64,000 nt of DNA from Diogma glabrata (lineage: Eukaryota; Arthropoda; Insecta; Diptera; Cylindrotomidae). The position numbers were made by a program, and so were the translations under genes. Below, piece after piece: positions 23,796-34,919 of this stretch (positions are counted from its first letter, which is position 1; each line of letters starts with the position of its first letter). The notes under the pieces were generated by a model. It ran no database searches. It saw only the letters and a list, made by a program, of their open reading frames with translations, and was not told the origin of the DNA. Location: NCBI GenBank assembly GCA_963693315.1, contig OY856187.1:45098235-45162234 (forward strand), written 5' to 3'.

Positions 23796-24740
23796 ATGTT
23801 ATGCATACATTGTTCATCTAACATTACAAGAAAAAAATCTGGATTAAGCTGTTGCGTATGCGAAAATAGTTTTCATTCTAAATGTTTGAGCTTAACTAAA
23901 GATCAATTTGATCTTATAACTTCTGGTGCAATTAATGGTTGGATTTGCAGCACATGCATTCCATTAAAATCAAGAAAATCAATTGCAGTTCCTGTTCCAA
24001 CTGTGGTTTCTGATGAATCTCAGAATGAAGCACATGATATAAAAACTGTGCTTACTAAAGTTAAAATGGATTTAGATGCAATAACTATTTCCAACAAATT
24101 ATTTCAAGAAACTGTTGATTCATTCTCCAACCTAATTGACGGCTTCAATATTAAACTGGAGAATTTGGAGAAGAGAATGAAAATTCTTGAGCATACTGTG
24201 AGTGTTAATAAGAGTATTAATACTAAAGTAATATCGCTGGATGATAATGAACGCAGCTTTGACCTTGTTGTTCAGGGCATTCCTTTTAAAGCTGATGAAG
24301 ATTTATCTTATATTAAACAAAAACTTCTAGCTTACTATGAAGTTTCTTCAACTTCTAATAATATTAAAAGTATTTCAAGGTCTCTTAAAAGGAATTTGAC
24401 AACTATTCCTGTAATTATATTGAAATGTGACGATATTTCGACAAAACAAAAAATTTTGGATGGCTTCAAAGCTAAAAAACTTTCAATGAAAAGAAATAGT
24501 ATTATAAGTGATATTGGCTATGATTTATCAATTGATAATGGTCGTAACACCTTCTACATTACTGAATATCTTAACCCTTACAAGCAACAACTACTTTTAA
24601 AAGCCAGAGAGTTATTAACTGATAAACTAGCTAAATATGTATGGGTTCAAAATGGCGATATCCTGGTAAGAAAGTTCGATAATGATAAAATCACTAAAGT
24701 TACATCTGCTGAAATAATTCAAATTTTACGAGATAATTAA
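23796..24740 (+). CDS. Retrotransposon ORF1 protein with PHD finger
   Basis: 314 residues. The N-terminus is a C4HC3 PHD-type zinc finger: C3, C6, C19 (or C20), C22, H27, C30, C51 and C54. Residues about 75-145 are charged and hydrophobic-spaced and probably coiled coil. The C-terminal half (FDLVVQGIPF at about 161, then KLLAYY and FYITEYLNP) has the RRM-like/FP-type look of nucleic-acid-binding ORF1 proteins in CR1/jockey-group elements. The expected role is RNA binding and ribonucleoprotein formation during retrotransposition. The ATG at 23796 follows AT-rich leader sequence, and the first zinc ligand is residue 3, so no later start is possible. The frame is intact. ORF2 follows after a short gap (stop at 24740, next frame from 24775). 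Confidence 0.85.
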   Translation: MLCIHCSSNITRKKSGLSCCVCENSFHSKCLSLTKDQFDLITSGAINGWICSTCIPLKSRKSIAVPVPTVVSDESQNEAHDIKTVLTKVKMDLDAITISNKLFQETVDSFSNLIDGFNIKLENLEKRMKILEHTVSVNKSINTKVISLDDNERSFDLVVQGIPFKADEDLSYIKQKLLAYYEVSSTSNNIKSISRSLKRNLTTIPVIILKCDDISTKQKILDGFKAKKLSMKRNSIISDIGYDLSIDNGRNTFYITEYLNPYKQQLLLKARELLTDKLAKYVWVQNGDILVRKFDNDKITKVTSAEIIQILRDN

Positions 24741-24807
24741 TTAATTTCCTCTTTTTTAATATTAATTAGAATAGTTGTTTTATTTCATTTTATACATAGT
24801 TTTTATA

Positions 24808-25689
24808 ATGTTATTATCAATTTACTACCAAAATGTTAATTGTCTTAGAAGCAAAACAAATGATTTTTTTAAAAACTTACTTGCGTCTAATTATGATATA
24901 CTATGTCTTACTGAAACATACCTAAATGATAACATTTCTGATAATGAATTATTTTCTAATCAATACACTGTTTATAGAAGGGATAGAGATCTTAATCTTT
25001 TTCCTAATAAAAAAGATGGTGGGGGTTGTTTGATAGCAATTAATTCCAAATTTCAAAGCTTTCGTTTACCATTATGGGAAGTTTATTTGGAGGAGATATG
25101 GGTTTGTCTTAAGTTTAAAAACAAAAAATTATATTTGAACGTACCTTATATTTATCCTAATGCAACTATCTTGGATTATGATGGTTATTTTGAAAATATC
25201 AACAATATTATAAATACACACAAAATTGATTCTAACTTTCTTATTGTTGGTGACTTCAATATACCTAATATTAAGTGGTCATTTGTTGCTGATATCTTGG
25301 AACCAAGCCTTTTAAGTGTCACTAGACCAGCTCAAGCACTTATCGAAACATTGAGTTTCACTGATATTACCCAATTCAATCATTTAACTAACAAATCTAA
25401 TCGGATTTTAGACCTGGTTTTATCCAATTTGCATGTAAGCAATGTTACGGTAAGCAATCCTACGGATGTGTTATCAAAAATTGATCAACATCATCCACCG
25501 ATTGAAATTTCAATAAATCTTAAAAAATTTGATCTCCTAAAAGCCGATGAATCTGTACGCTTTAATTTTTACAAAGGAAATTATGATGAAATTAACGTAG
25601 CTCTATCTGAAATTAATTGGTGTCATATGTTTGGAAATAAAGCGGTGATCAGTCAGTTGATGCTTTTTATGATGTTCTTTATCAGTTAA
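24808..25689 (+). pseudogene. Retrotransposon ORF2, endonuclease part
   Basis: APE-type endonuclease half of ORF2. The motifs run in order: YYQNVNCLRSK, LTETYLN (catalytic Glu), YRRDR, GGGCLIAI, VGDFNIP (catalytic Asp and Asn), NRILDLVLSN and IDQHHPP (catalytic His region). The frame is open from 24775, but the Met at 24808 (MLLSIYYQNV) is the more typical start for this family. The last 14 codons after GNKA are out of frame. A single missing base near 25642, probably a G, shifts the reading, and the neighbouring frame continues into the reverse transcriptase. The endonuclease would nick target DNA to prime reverse transcription. Confidence 0.85.
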
Positions 25690-25754
25690 TCAATCAATTT
25701 GTCCCTAAATTCAAAATTAAATCTAGTAAATATCCCATCTGGTATTCAAAAAGT

Positions 25755-27650
25755 TTGTTAAAAATGATTGAATTTAAAAATCTAATTCATAGAAAGTTTA
25801 AAAAAACTGGTGATCTTGATTATTACAATATGTTTTCTTCTTTGCGGAGCTCTGTTAAAAGGGAAATTAATGTATGTTATACAAATTATTTAAGTGATAT
25901 TGAAAGTTCCATTTCGTCAGATCCTAAAAAGTTTTGGTCTTTTACAAAAAAATTAAAAAAAACTAATGCTATCCCAGCATCAATGCGTTTTAAAAACAAT
26001 ATAGAAAGTTCAACCAAAGGAATTTGTGATCTTTTTGCGACTTATTTTCAATCTGTGTACACCAGTACCCATCTTAATTCCACACCAACATTTGCAATAA
26101 GTGATATCTCTTTGGAAGATTCTTTATTTTCTGTAACTGAAGAAGAAGTACTAGCGGTATTAAATAAACTTGATCTAAATAAAGGTTTTGGAGCTGATCT
26201 AATTCCTCCTATTTTCTTAAAAAACACTTCTGCATTGATCTGTCAGCCATTAACCATTCTATTTAATAAGTCTTTTGAAAATAATGTTTTTCCTATTAGA
26301 TGGAAAATAGCTAAAATCGTTCCAATTTTGAAAACTGGTGACAGTACTGATGTAGAAAATTATAGACCAATTGCAACATTGAATTGTTTCAGCAAAATTT
26401 TCGAAAGAATTGTTCACAACAAACTGTTTGACTTTACTAATATTAATATTATTAAAAACCAACACGGGTTTTTTAAGAGTAGGTCAACTCTTACTAATAT
26501 GCTTAACTATACGGAATATATTTATGAATCGCTTGACTCTGGCGCTGGTGTTGATGTCATATATATGGATTTTTCAAAGGCCTTTGATAAAGTTAACCAT
26601 AATATTCTCCTTCAAAAATTACGTAATTTCGGTCTGAATCTAAAATTTATCAGGTGGGTTGAATCTTATCTAAAACAAAGATCTCAATTTGTATGCATTA
26701 ATGACTATGAATCATTTTCTTTCTGTCCTCATTCGGGTGTACCACAAGGTTCAATCTTGGGGCCTTTATTGTTTATTTTGTTTATTAATGATATTTGCTT
26801 ACGCTTGGATTGCAAAGCACTCCTTTTTGCTGATGATTTGAAAATATTTAAATCAATCAAATCCATAGCTGACTGTATAGCGCTTCAAAATAATCTTAAT
26901 AAAATATATGAGTGGTGCAAAAGTAACGATCTATATCTCAACATTAATAAATGTTTTACCTTAAAGCTTAAGCCTAGATCTTTTCAATTACAATTTATTT
27001 ATAATATTAACAATTTAACTCTATGCGAAAAAGATAGTATTCGTGATTTAGGCATTATTATGGATAACAAATTAAAATTTAATATACATATTCAAGACAT
27101 TGTTAACAAAGCTTTCAAAATGCTTGGTTTTGTTATGCGAGTGTGTTCAAATTTTCGTTCGTCTAAAACACTTATTACAATTTTTAATTCAATAGTTCGT
27201 TCTTCATTAGAATATATCTCGCCGGTCTGGAATCCAAAATATCAAACTCATATTGATCATATTGAGAGGGTTCAAAGGAAGTTTACTAGATTTCTGAACT
27301 TTAAATTAAGCTTCCCATATCAACCATACAAAGATAGATTAAAACGATATAATATATTATCATTGGAACAAAGACGTACTATTGCTGATCAAACAACCCT
27401 TTATAAAATTCTTAACCATAGTATTGAATCAGATTTGGCTAGTCTAATTCGTTTGAATACCACACCTTGTTATAATACTAGGCATTCGTACACTCTGTAT
27501 TATAATACTTTTCTAACTAATCTAAGAGTTCATTCACCGTTGATTAGATTACAGTACAGCCACAACGTTAAATTCAATCAAATCAATTTGTTTTGCTCCA
27601 ACTTAGTCCAGTTTAAAAGAAGCCTTTTACAAATTGTTAAATTAAATTAA
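25755..27650 (+). pseudogene. Retrotransposon ORF2, reverse transcriptase part
   Basis: The same ORF2 after the frameshift. The frame is actually open from about 25644, and the Met at 25755 is internal. Reverse transcriptase motifs are complete: NYRPIATL, MDFSKAFDKVNH (first catalytic Asp, about residue 270), SGVPQGSILGPLLF (about 325) and LLFADDLKIF (catalytic Asp pair, about 357). DLGIIMDNKLKF and a C-terminal region with NTRH follow. No RNase H domain is seen. The ADDLKIF form suits the CR1/Daphne side of the jockey superclade, but clade placement needs a tree. The stop is at 27650. Confidence 0.9.
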
Positions 27651-27752
27651 ATTAAAATTATTTTCTTATATATTTTAAATTCTAATATTATTTATTTTAT
27701 CTTGTGTTAAACATTCTTGGTTTATTACATTAAAATTATCTTTTTATAAACT

Positions 27753-27890
27753 AAATTTAAACTTTTTATTGTAATTTTTTATATTATTTTTAAATATTGT
27801 CTTTAATTTGTATTACTTTTAAATTTAAACTTTTTATTGTAATTTTTTATACTATTTTTTAAATATTGTCTTTAATTTGTATTACTTTTA
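27753..27890 (+). repeat. 68-bp tandem duplication in retrotransposon 3' UTR
   Basis: AAATTTAAACTTTTTATTGT starts at 27753 and again at 27821, and the two 68-bp units are nearly identical. They lie between the ORF2 stop and the (TAAA)n-like tail at 27940-27972. Confidence 0.85.
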
Positions 27891-27994
27891 TAACTAGCAT
27901 GTTATTGGAAATATTTCCGTTTGCTAGTACTTAAATTGAAATAAATAAATAAATAACTAAATAAATAAAGAAAAATTCATATATTTATGGTTTT

Positions 27995-28330
27995 CTAATC
28001 ATAGCGTTCTTTTAATAAATGTTCGAAAATACCGCCATTGACTTCTAAACATTTTCTGCTTCGTCTACGAAAATGACCCGTTGTCCTTCTAATTGTTTCA
28101 TGTCTTTCTTCTTTAAAATTGGCTGCAGTATTCCTAATACGTCGAATTAGTGCATCCCGAGTGTCCACTCTTACCTTGTGCACTTCATTTTTAAACCAGC
28201 CCCAAAACAATAATCTAGTACTGTGAGATCTGGAGATCTTGGGGGCCAATTAATAGGACTACCGCGACCAATCCAACGCATTGGAAATGCTTCGTTTTGT
28301 TGGAAATGTTTTTACTGGAAATGTTTTTTT
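27995..28330 (-). pseudogene. Mariner transposase C-terminal remnant
   Basis: The minus strand from about 28320 reads FPMRWIGRGSP then WPPRSPDLTVLDY, the conserved block before the last catalytic Asp of mariner-type transposases. One frame later it continues as FWGWFKNEVHKVRVDTRDAL, then RRRSRKCLEVNGG and FEHLL, the usual mariner C-terminus. The frame changes at the DY(F/C) position near 28222, so the gene has at least one frameshift. The N-terminal DNA-binding region and the first catalytic residues are absent. It is a dead fragment in the orientation of its element. Confidence 0.85.
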
Positions 28331-28604
28331 TCTTTAATCACTCAAACTTGAAAATAAACGTTTAATCACAATACACAGACACATTGTCAAGACAACAAAG
28401 ATGTCAAATAGTTTAGAGTCTTGAGCATGGCATACTCTAATTACGTGAAAATTTTGATACAAGTGGAACGAAGAAAAAAATTTGAGATTGCGCTATAACT
28501 TGAAAACAAATGAAAATCGGATAAGAACATATGAGTTTTTTTACATTGTTTCCGCGTGTATAATACACTCCTGAAATTTGGTCCGTTCCTCCCGACTCAC
28601 CCTG

Positions 28605-28929
28605 TATATATGCTGTTTTGAAAAAATCGGTTAAAATATATAAAAAATAATTTTTTTTCAATCTCCTGAAAAAACCGTATTTTTCACATCAAAGAAAAAA
28701 AATATGGAACCACCTCAGAATATACATTAATATAATAGAATTTAAATCATCTAAATCGAAAAAACCATTTGCAAATACATAAAAAAAAACCAACAATGAA
28801 ACACAAACCCTCCTTTTTAAGACGGTTGAAAACCACTAGTTTATCAGTACAATTCTTTAAAATCACAAACATCAGTGCTGTTCCTAAGTGAAAAACTTTA
28901 AATATAGCATTATACTTTCACATTAAACA
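28605..28929. other. Intergenic, nothing recognised
   Basis: A short AT-rich gap between the mariner element and the next MITE, with no motif I can name. Confidence 0.45.
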
Positions 28930-29165
28930 GGAGCCCTTTACCGGAACACATAAATGTGAATTTTGACAATATAGAGAAGTTTGTATTTCATCACATTCAA
29001 CGGATTTTACGAGAAACGAATTTCACAATATTGTCAAAAATGAATTTATACAATATTGTGAAATTCGTTTTTCGGAAAAACGTTACCGTAACCGTTTGAT
29101 GTTATGCAATACAAACTTCACAATATTGTCAAAATTCACATTTATGTGTTCGGGAATAGGGCCCC
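28930..29165. repeat. 236-bp MITE-like inverted repeat
   Basis: The left end GGAGCCCTTTACCGGAACAC and right end GTGTTCGGGAATAGGGCCCC are imperfect inverted copies. They are followed inward by a longer match (ATAAATGTGAATTTTGACAA, then GAAGTTTGTATT). The centre has a second palindrome around CACAATATTGT. No ORF. Confidence 0.75.
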
Positions 29166-29178
29166 AGCATAGAACATA

Positions 29179-29461
29179 CTCTCTAAAATTGAAATAGTGG
29201 ATTTTCACTGATTCACGAAACATATACACTGTTTAACACAGTTTCAAGTATACCACTTGGAATCAGTGAATATTTATTGTTCTAATCAGTGAAATAACAA
29301 ATATTTACTGTTCTAATCAGTGAAATAACAACGTAATAATTTGATTACTAAATGAATCAGTGATCAATTCACCGAATGATTTGCCAATATCACAATTTGT
29401 ACAGTGAAAAAATTTTCACTAATTTAATCAGTGAAAATTCCACTAATTCAAGTTTAGAGAG
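29179..29461. repeat. 283-bp MITE with TA target duplication
   Basis: The TIRs are CTCTCTAAAATTGAA and TTCAAGTTTAGAGAG, extended inward by TAGTGGATTTTCACTGA and TCAGTGAAAATTCCACTA. TA flanks both ends (29177-29178 and 29462-29463), as in Tc1/mariner-type elements. Internally a 33-bp unit with TTCTAATCAGTGAAATAACA is duplicated near 29278 and 29311. Confidence 0.8.
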
Positions 29462-29870
29462 TAGAATGGCTCATGCCTCATACACAACTAGTGCACTGAT
29501 GGCAATGGTAGCAAAGCTAAATTATTTGAGTTGTATCATAATTTCACCCGAAAGACTTATCGATCTACAAGAAATTCAAGTATTCCTCTGAATAAGTTTT
29601 TGGGAGGTTCTAACCATAATTTGATCGTAAGTACTTTAAAAATCGAAACCAAAGCATTTTAAAGCCAATGCACGTCGCCTTTGAGGCTACAAAATACTTA
29701 TTGATAAGGTCTTAGAAGGCATTACAAATCCTTTCCATGAAAATAGATTGGTTTGTCGGGACAAGATCCAAAAAGAGTGGATTCTTGTTAAGTGGATTTC
29801 CAGTTCTGTATTGAGAAGTGGAAATGCAAAGAGGCAATTAAAATTCCCTTCGCAATCAAAAGACCCTCTC

Positions 29871-30338
29871 CCTTTTCATTTGATGATTACCACATATTTT
29901 ATACTTCGTGAGATGTCTGTCCTTGACGAGTCTGACAACGTTTTTATCTGCCATTTTCCTCGATTCAACCGCTTTACTAAATATAACGATTGCTCGGAGT
30001 CTTCTAAATTTACTATCAAAAATTTGTTTATTATTAATGAGGGGAGAAATTTGTTTTAGAAATCGAGAGTAACCTTGTCGGACTTGACAATAGCACACCA
30101 TTTTTTTCCGGACAAAGTTATCATCATTTTCTAAAACAAATTTTCACCCCCAAATAATAAAAAAATAAAATTATGGTAGTAAATGTACAAGATCCCGGGC
30201 AATCGATATGTTTCGGAGTTTGCCGAGTGGAAAAAGCGATCTAATCGAAGAAAATAGCAGCTAAAAAAGCTGTCGCATTTGTCAAGGATAGGCATCTCAT
30301 GAATTATAAAATATGTGGTAATCATCAAATGAAAGGAA
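29871..30338. repeat. 470-bp diverged inverted duplication
   Basis: The left arm 29871-30082 and right arm 30105-30338 are reverse complements at moderate identity. For example TTTCATTTGATGATTACCAC and its inverse near 30335, and TTTGTTTTAGAAA near the centre. The loop is about 22 bp. Both arms give similar short ORFs on opposite strands, explained by the duplication. Confidence 0.75.
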
Positions 30339-31179
30339 CGAGGATCTGTTGACTACAATAGAAGACTCTAAAAAAATTTCGTGTTTAATTTTAAGTTTAA
30401 CTTTATGTTTAACTTAATTTCTTAAATAAATAAATTTGGTTAGCGAGATAATTAGCGGTAAAAAGTTGGTAGATATATATAAACAGATGAACAGATAACC
30501 TTTGCAATCTCATCAAAAGGTTTAGATTTACTTTTAAATGTAGCTCCTTAAAAATATATCATATTTTCAGATAGCTACGGCTGGAATCTTGTTTTTAAAA
30601 TATAAGAAAAACTCGCAAACTTAATAAATGAAAAAAATCCAAAATCGTTTTCTAGAATCCAAATCCCCAATTTCAAAATATCAACACATTTATTTAATTT
30701 GTTTTATGTTGTTAATTTAATTTTAATAATATTCAAAAAATAATTTATGGGGAAACCTAAAAAGTAAATTAATATCCTTTAGTCAAGTTTTAATATTATT
30801 GTTGTGCCGTATTTCTCATTACCAATTTTCAATCACTATTTCCTAGAAATACAAACTCTAAGTCTTTCTAAAATTGCAATATTAGTTTCACATACCAATA
30901 AATTTTCTCTAAACACATTTTCAAAACTGAAATTTTCTTTTAATCTCTAGCCGATAGTTTTATAAAGGATAAAACTAATAAATAATATCAGTTATCACAA
31001 TTTTAGTTCATACTAAGAATAAGTCTTTTTATTTTTGCCGACAATCCTTTTCAATTCACATATCATTTTAAAATATTGAATCAACATATTTTTCCAAATA
31101 AACCTTTTCAAACAAAAAATAACTATGATATTAATATTTCTCATGCTAATAAACTTTAGAATCATGTTGGAAAAAAATA
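30339..31179. other. Intergenic, nothing recognised
   Basis: AT-rich. No coding motif and no clear repeat. Confidence 0.45.
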
Positions 31180-31575
31180 AAAATTATAATAAATTCAAAA
31201 ATTTCCATGTACAATTTCTTGTTAAATTCATTTCATTTCTCACATATAATTTTCCAATTCCGAAAACTTTTTTACAAAAATAAATGAAAATCATTCTTTT
31301 GACAAACTTGACAATATTTTATTGACCAACTTATAATGCAATCATTTATTTTTTGGTCTCACATACCAATCCCAATCACATTCATTGTTCCTACTTGTAA
31401 CTCTGTTCCTCACTTAAAAGGAACGTTTTTAAGGAAAAATGCATATTTCCTTGTTCTGACAACATGACGATTTTTTGGGCACACTTCCGGTACAGCTATC
31501 GAACACACCGGCCCCTCGGTCGTTACCATTGTAGGCTCGAAAATGTTATACTTAGGTCTTTAAGACCGAAGGAAT
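31180..31575 (-). repeat. Family A end fragment (inverted, diverged)
   Basis: It contains GGTCTCACATACCAATCCC, GACAAACTTGACAATATTTT and CACTTCCGGTACAGCTATCG, and ends GGTCTTTAAGACCGAAGG. These match the end half of copies B and C. The GGCCG block is lost. The terminal stem GGTCT/AGACC is preserved although its loop differs. Confidence 0.75.
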
Positions 31576-31844
31576 TATAATATGATAATCGACTAAAATT
31601 AAAACCATCACAGAAATTAATTCTAATCTTTTTAGTCATAAAAACCGAAACGCAACCCAAAACTTATCAGATAAATAAATAAATAATAATAAATAAACCG
31701 AAACCAACATTGAAGGCAAAAAATTTCTTCTTAGAAAAAAAAACAAAAATCACAACACTCTAAAACACACAATTTGTTGGTTTGTATAAATGAAATAAAA
31801 AATTTTGCGAATAAATCAATTTTTCATAAAAAACAAATCTACAT

Positions 31845-31997
31845 TTTACATTACAACAATAAAAATGTTTAGTTGTAGTTACATCAAAAAAATTGTAGTT
31901 GGTGAAATCCAAATTTTACAATTTTTATCGAATTTTAAAAATTTTGTGAAAATATTGATGTAATTGTGGAATTGTAAGTTTGGTGGAATAGGCCACT
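31845..31997 (-). repeat. Terminus of the 'TTTCACC' repeat family
   Basis: GTAGTTGGTGAAATCC and GGTGGAATAGGCCACTGG are the reverse complement of the sequence beginning at 17604. See that entry. Confidence 0.55.
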
Positions 31998-34436
31998 GGT
32001 TAAGAAACGACCTGTTTAGATATTAAAAAGATGATTCTAAATGAATTTGTATTTTTGTTAATATAAATTTTACTCAATATGTGTACAAAAATGGCCTCGA
32101 AAAATTCTATCTATCACTTTCGTTAAGACCACTATTGTTATGGGCAAGGTATTCTGTGTCCATTGTACTTCCATTTCCCGATGTCTTTGCCAATAGTAAT
32201 ATACTATAGCGTTATTCAAAAATGTATGTATAACATTTTCAACAACTTTTTAACCCCCTTGTTTGTAAAAACATAATTATTTAAAGTGTTGCGAAGTACA
32301 TCTGACACTCCCACAAAAGCCCGTATTAAATTTTTTTATTTTTCATTCATTTTTGCACTAATTTCCTAATAACAAGTTTTGCTGACGATTTTCTTTTTGG
32401 GTTGTGACATGGGAATTTGTTTTAATTTGTTTTTTTTATATGCAGTATATTGGTGATATTTGAGTGTTGGTCATGAAAATAAATTGTTAAAAAAAATATT
32501 AGTTTGGAAAAGTCTTTCAAATTAATTTGTTTTTGGAATTTTTAAAATATTTAAGTTTTGGTGTTGGTGAAAGTTGATAAGCAAATACATAAAACAAATT
32601 AAAATTAAACAAACAAAAACAAATGAAGTTTAACCCTGTCTATTGAATATTTTGCCAATGTTTAAAGGAATAATTTGAATTGATTCGTTATGGATTTATG
32701 TGTGATCGAAATTAATAAAATTGATTAAAAATAAAAGCAAAGTAAGGAATGGAAGAAACATAGTTTTATTGTTAAACACAAAGTAACATCAAAGTGGTAG
32801 ATATAAGTTGTAAGGCACGAAGTCCAAAACAGAAGATGCCAGCAAAATTGAATGGATAGAAGGAAAGATGTGGTGAATGGTACGCTTGTTGTGGATTTTA
32901 ATTTGTTTATTATTATCTGTTTGGAATTTTGATATTTTTTTTAATTATAATTGATTTTGAATTTTAGCTACAATGATGTGTACATTAGTAAAACAGGGAG
33001 AGTGTGGCATGGCAGTGCAACCTTACAATGGCAAGGGTGGTGGGTAGTGTTTGAGGCACGCACTTTTGGTTCAAATTTAATTTTTTTTTTAAATTTTGAT
33101 TGTTATGAGGTCGGTTAATAGAACCCAAGCAACTCGTGCTAGCAGTGGGGTGTATTCTTCGTGCACGATCAACTGATGGACCTTCAAGGACCACCAGACC
33201 TCTGATTACGCTATTCTATATATTCCCTTCTAAACAAGTTATCACAATTTGAGCTATTGAAATCCTTGCTTTTCCTATTTACATTTATATTTTTTATTGT
33301 ATTGCCATTTTTCTCGTGCTGATAACACTAAATCTTTTTACTTTATTGCACTTTATCTGCATCAATTTATTTTGTTCATAAGGTTGCATTAAATAATCAA
33401 ATAACGGTCCGTTAATTTTCATAGTCCACATATCTATTTTCTCAAACTCCTTTTAAATATTATATCTGGACGTTCTTTTAACAAAATTTAACATCGGTTA
33501 CTCCTTTACCTAAAAGATTTAGTCAAAGCGAAGTCAATTTCTTGTCTCGAAATTTCAACATAATTTCAAAAATCTTTAAAATAAGTAGCTTTTCCACTCA
33601 CATCATCGAAAAGATCTTACATAAACTTCATGCTACATCCTTCTCTACACATCCATTCCTTTTTCTCGGTCCGTTTTCATTGTTTTTCACCATCTTTAAG
33701 TCTCATTCTCATGAAATCACTTTCATAACCCCAAGTTTTTTGAATCCTCTTACAAAGTTCTTACGGATACTTAAATATAGCAACCGCTTGATGTTAAATC
33801 TTTCTTACCTTAATTCAAAACAAATCCCTATCATTGAATCTTTGAAGCTCTATCCTTCTAGTTCCCATTCCTTGTAGTATCAAGGTAGAATACACTTTAT
33901 CTTTAGTTTTCATCGAGAAAAATGAACTTCAACATCAAAATCAGTCCTTCAACAAGGACCTCATGAGTAAATATCTCTAGACATAAAAAACCAGGGGCTA
34001 AAAATTTCCAAAACTTTCTTCAAAATATTTATTAGAGGGGTTATTTTTGGTGTTTCTTGAGATAAGCTTTATTAATCCAACTGTCTCAAATTTGCTTTTT
34101 TTTAAAACGTGTTGTGTAGCAGAAACCACAATATGTGTCACAACAACGCATAAAAACAGTTCAAGGCCAAGATCTCACAACAACATGCGTTGTGAGGTGT
34201 TGATGGACGCAAATTTGTTTTTTTGTTTTTTATATTTTTTTATACAAGGAATAACTAAATAATAATTCCAAACACATATAAAATATGACATAGGCCAACA
34301 GTAAAAATAGAATAGGATAGAAAAAGTAAAAATAAAAATAAAATAAACGGTAAACAGCAAATTTGTTTTAACAATTTGCAGGAACAAAAGTAAAATGGCG
34401 ACGCATTTCCTTCCTCAATGATAAAAGCCCAAACAT
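31998..34436. other. 2.4 kb without recognisable features
   Basis: AT-rich, with short frames on both strands (for example 33542-33877 plus, 32985-33194 minus) that show no motif or family resemblance. The sequence near 33000-33230 is somewhat richer in GC but gives no sustained frame. Confidence 0.45.
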
Positions 34437-34720
34437 ACACTGAAAAAAATAATGATAAACTAAAGCTAGTTTAATTGGTTTTAGTTATAATAACCCCGTT
34501 TTGGGTTGATTTGTTACAAATTTACTATGTTTAACTCAAACTGAGCAAGTTTTATAACACAAAACTAGCTAAGTTAATTATTATTTCGATTTTAATAAGA
34601 GAAATATGAATTGGGATGTAGATTTTAACTGAAACTGTGTTACTTTAAGTAGGTATTAGAAAGCAAAATATTTTGATTTCGTGTAATTAGTAGAGTTAAA
34701 ATAATTATAGTTAATGATCA
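34437..34720 (+). repeat. End of a CACTGAAAAAAA repeat family
   Basis: It begins ACACTGAAAAAAATAATG, then GTTTTAGTT and GTTTAACTCAAAC motifs. The right end of 41530-42073 (TTTTTTTTCAGTGTAG) is the matching inverted terminus with similar internal TTAAC-type motifs. The far end of this copy is not identified. Confidence 0.4.
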
Positions 34721-34919
34721 TTAAATTTGTTCATTAAATTGATTTTTTTAAAGCTCCACATAAAAATTAATTTATACAATTGATTATGTTATGCGCTTCC
34801 CAAATCAGATTATTTTGCTGGGATTTCTTTTCAAATGTACTTATATGTGTATGATGTCTTATATATATGTAAAAATAATATTAACATTTTCTTCGGAGTG
34901 ACGTGAAGAACTAACTATA

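Larger units (their letters stand above)
23637..27972 (+). mobile_element. Non-LTR retrotransposon (CR1/jockey-type)
   Basis: It has a PHD-finger ORF1 (23796-24740), an ORF2 with endonuclease then reverse transcriptase (24808-27650), an AT-rich 3' UTR with a 68-bp duplication, and a tail of (TAAA)-like units to about 27972. The 5' end is placed near 23637 because mariner sequence stops there. An imperfect flank match (ATATCTTTAT left, ATATATTTAT right) could be the target duplication. There are no LTRs, integrase or protease. It inserted into the mariner-like element. One frameshift in ORF2 separates it from an intact copy. Confidence 0.9.
23495..28604 (-). mobile_element. Mariner-like element split by a retrotransposon
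   Basis: The ends are CAGGGTGAGTCGGGAGGAAC (23495) and its reverse complement ending at 28604, each flanked by TA (23493-23494 and 28605-28606). Similarity of the two ends runs inward for about 135 bp, so the TIRs are long. The remaining transposase (27995-28330, minus strand) is a C-terminal mariner fragment. The interior from about 23637 to 27972 is a later non-LTR insertion. Without the insertion the element would be only about 0.8 kb, so most of the transposase gene was already deleted. Confidence 0.85.

Noticed and set aside
28437..28661. 74-codon minus-strand ORF at the mariner right end
   Set aside because: It lies in the long terminal inverted repeat and has no transposase similarity.
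17604..31997. A single 14.4-kb Maverick/Polinton-like element bounded by matching ends
   Set aside because: There are no polymerase, integrase or capsid genes inside. Additional related ends at 20900 and 22216 and no target duplication argue for separate smaller elements.
33542..33877. 111-codon plus-strand ORF
   Set aside because: It has Ser/Phe/Lys-rich composition expected of AT-rich noncoding DNA, no recognisable motif and no promoter or splice context.
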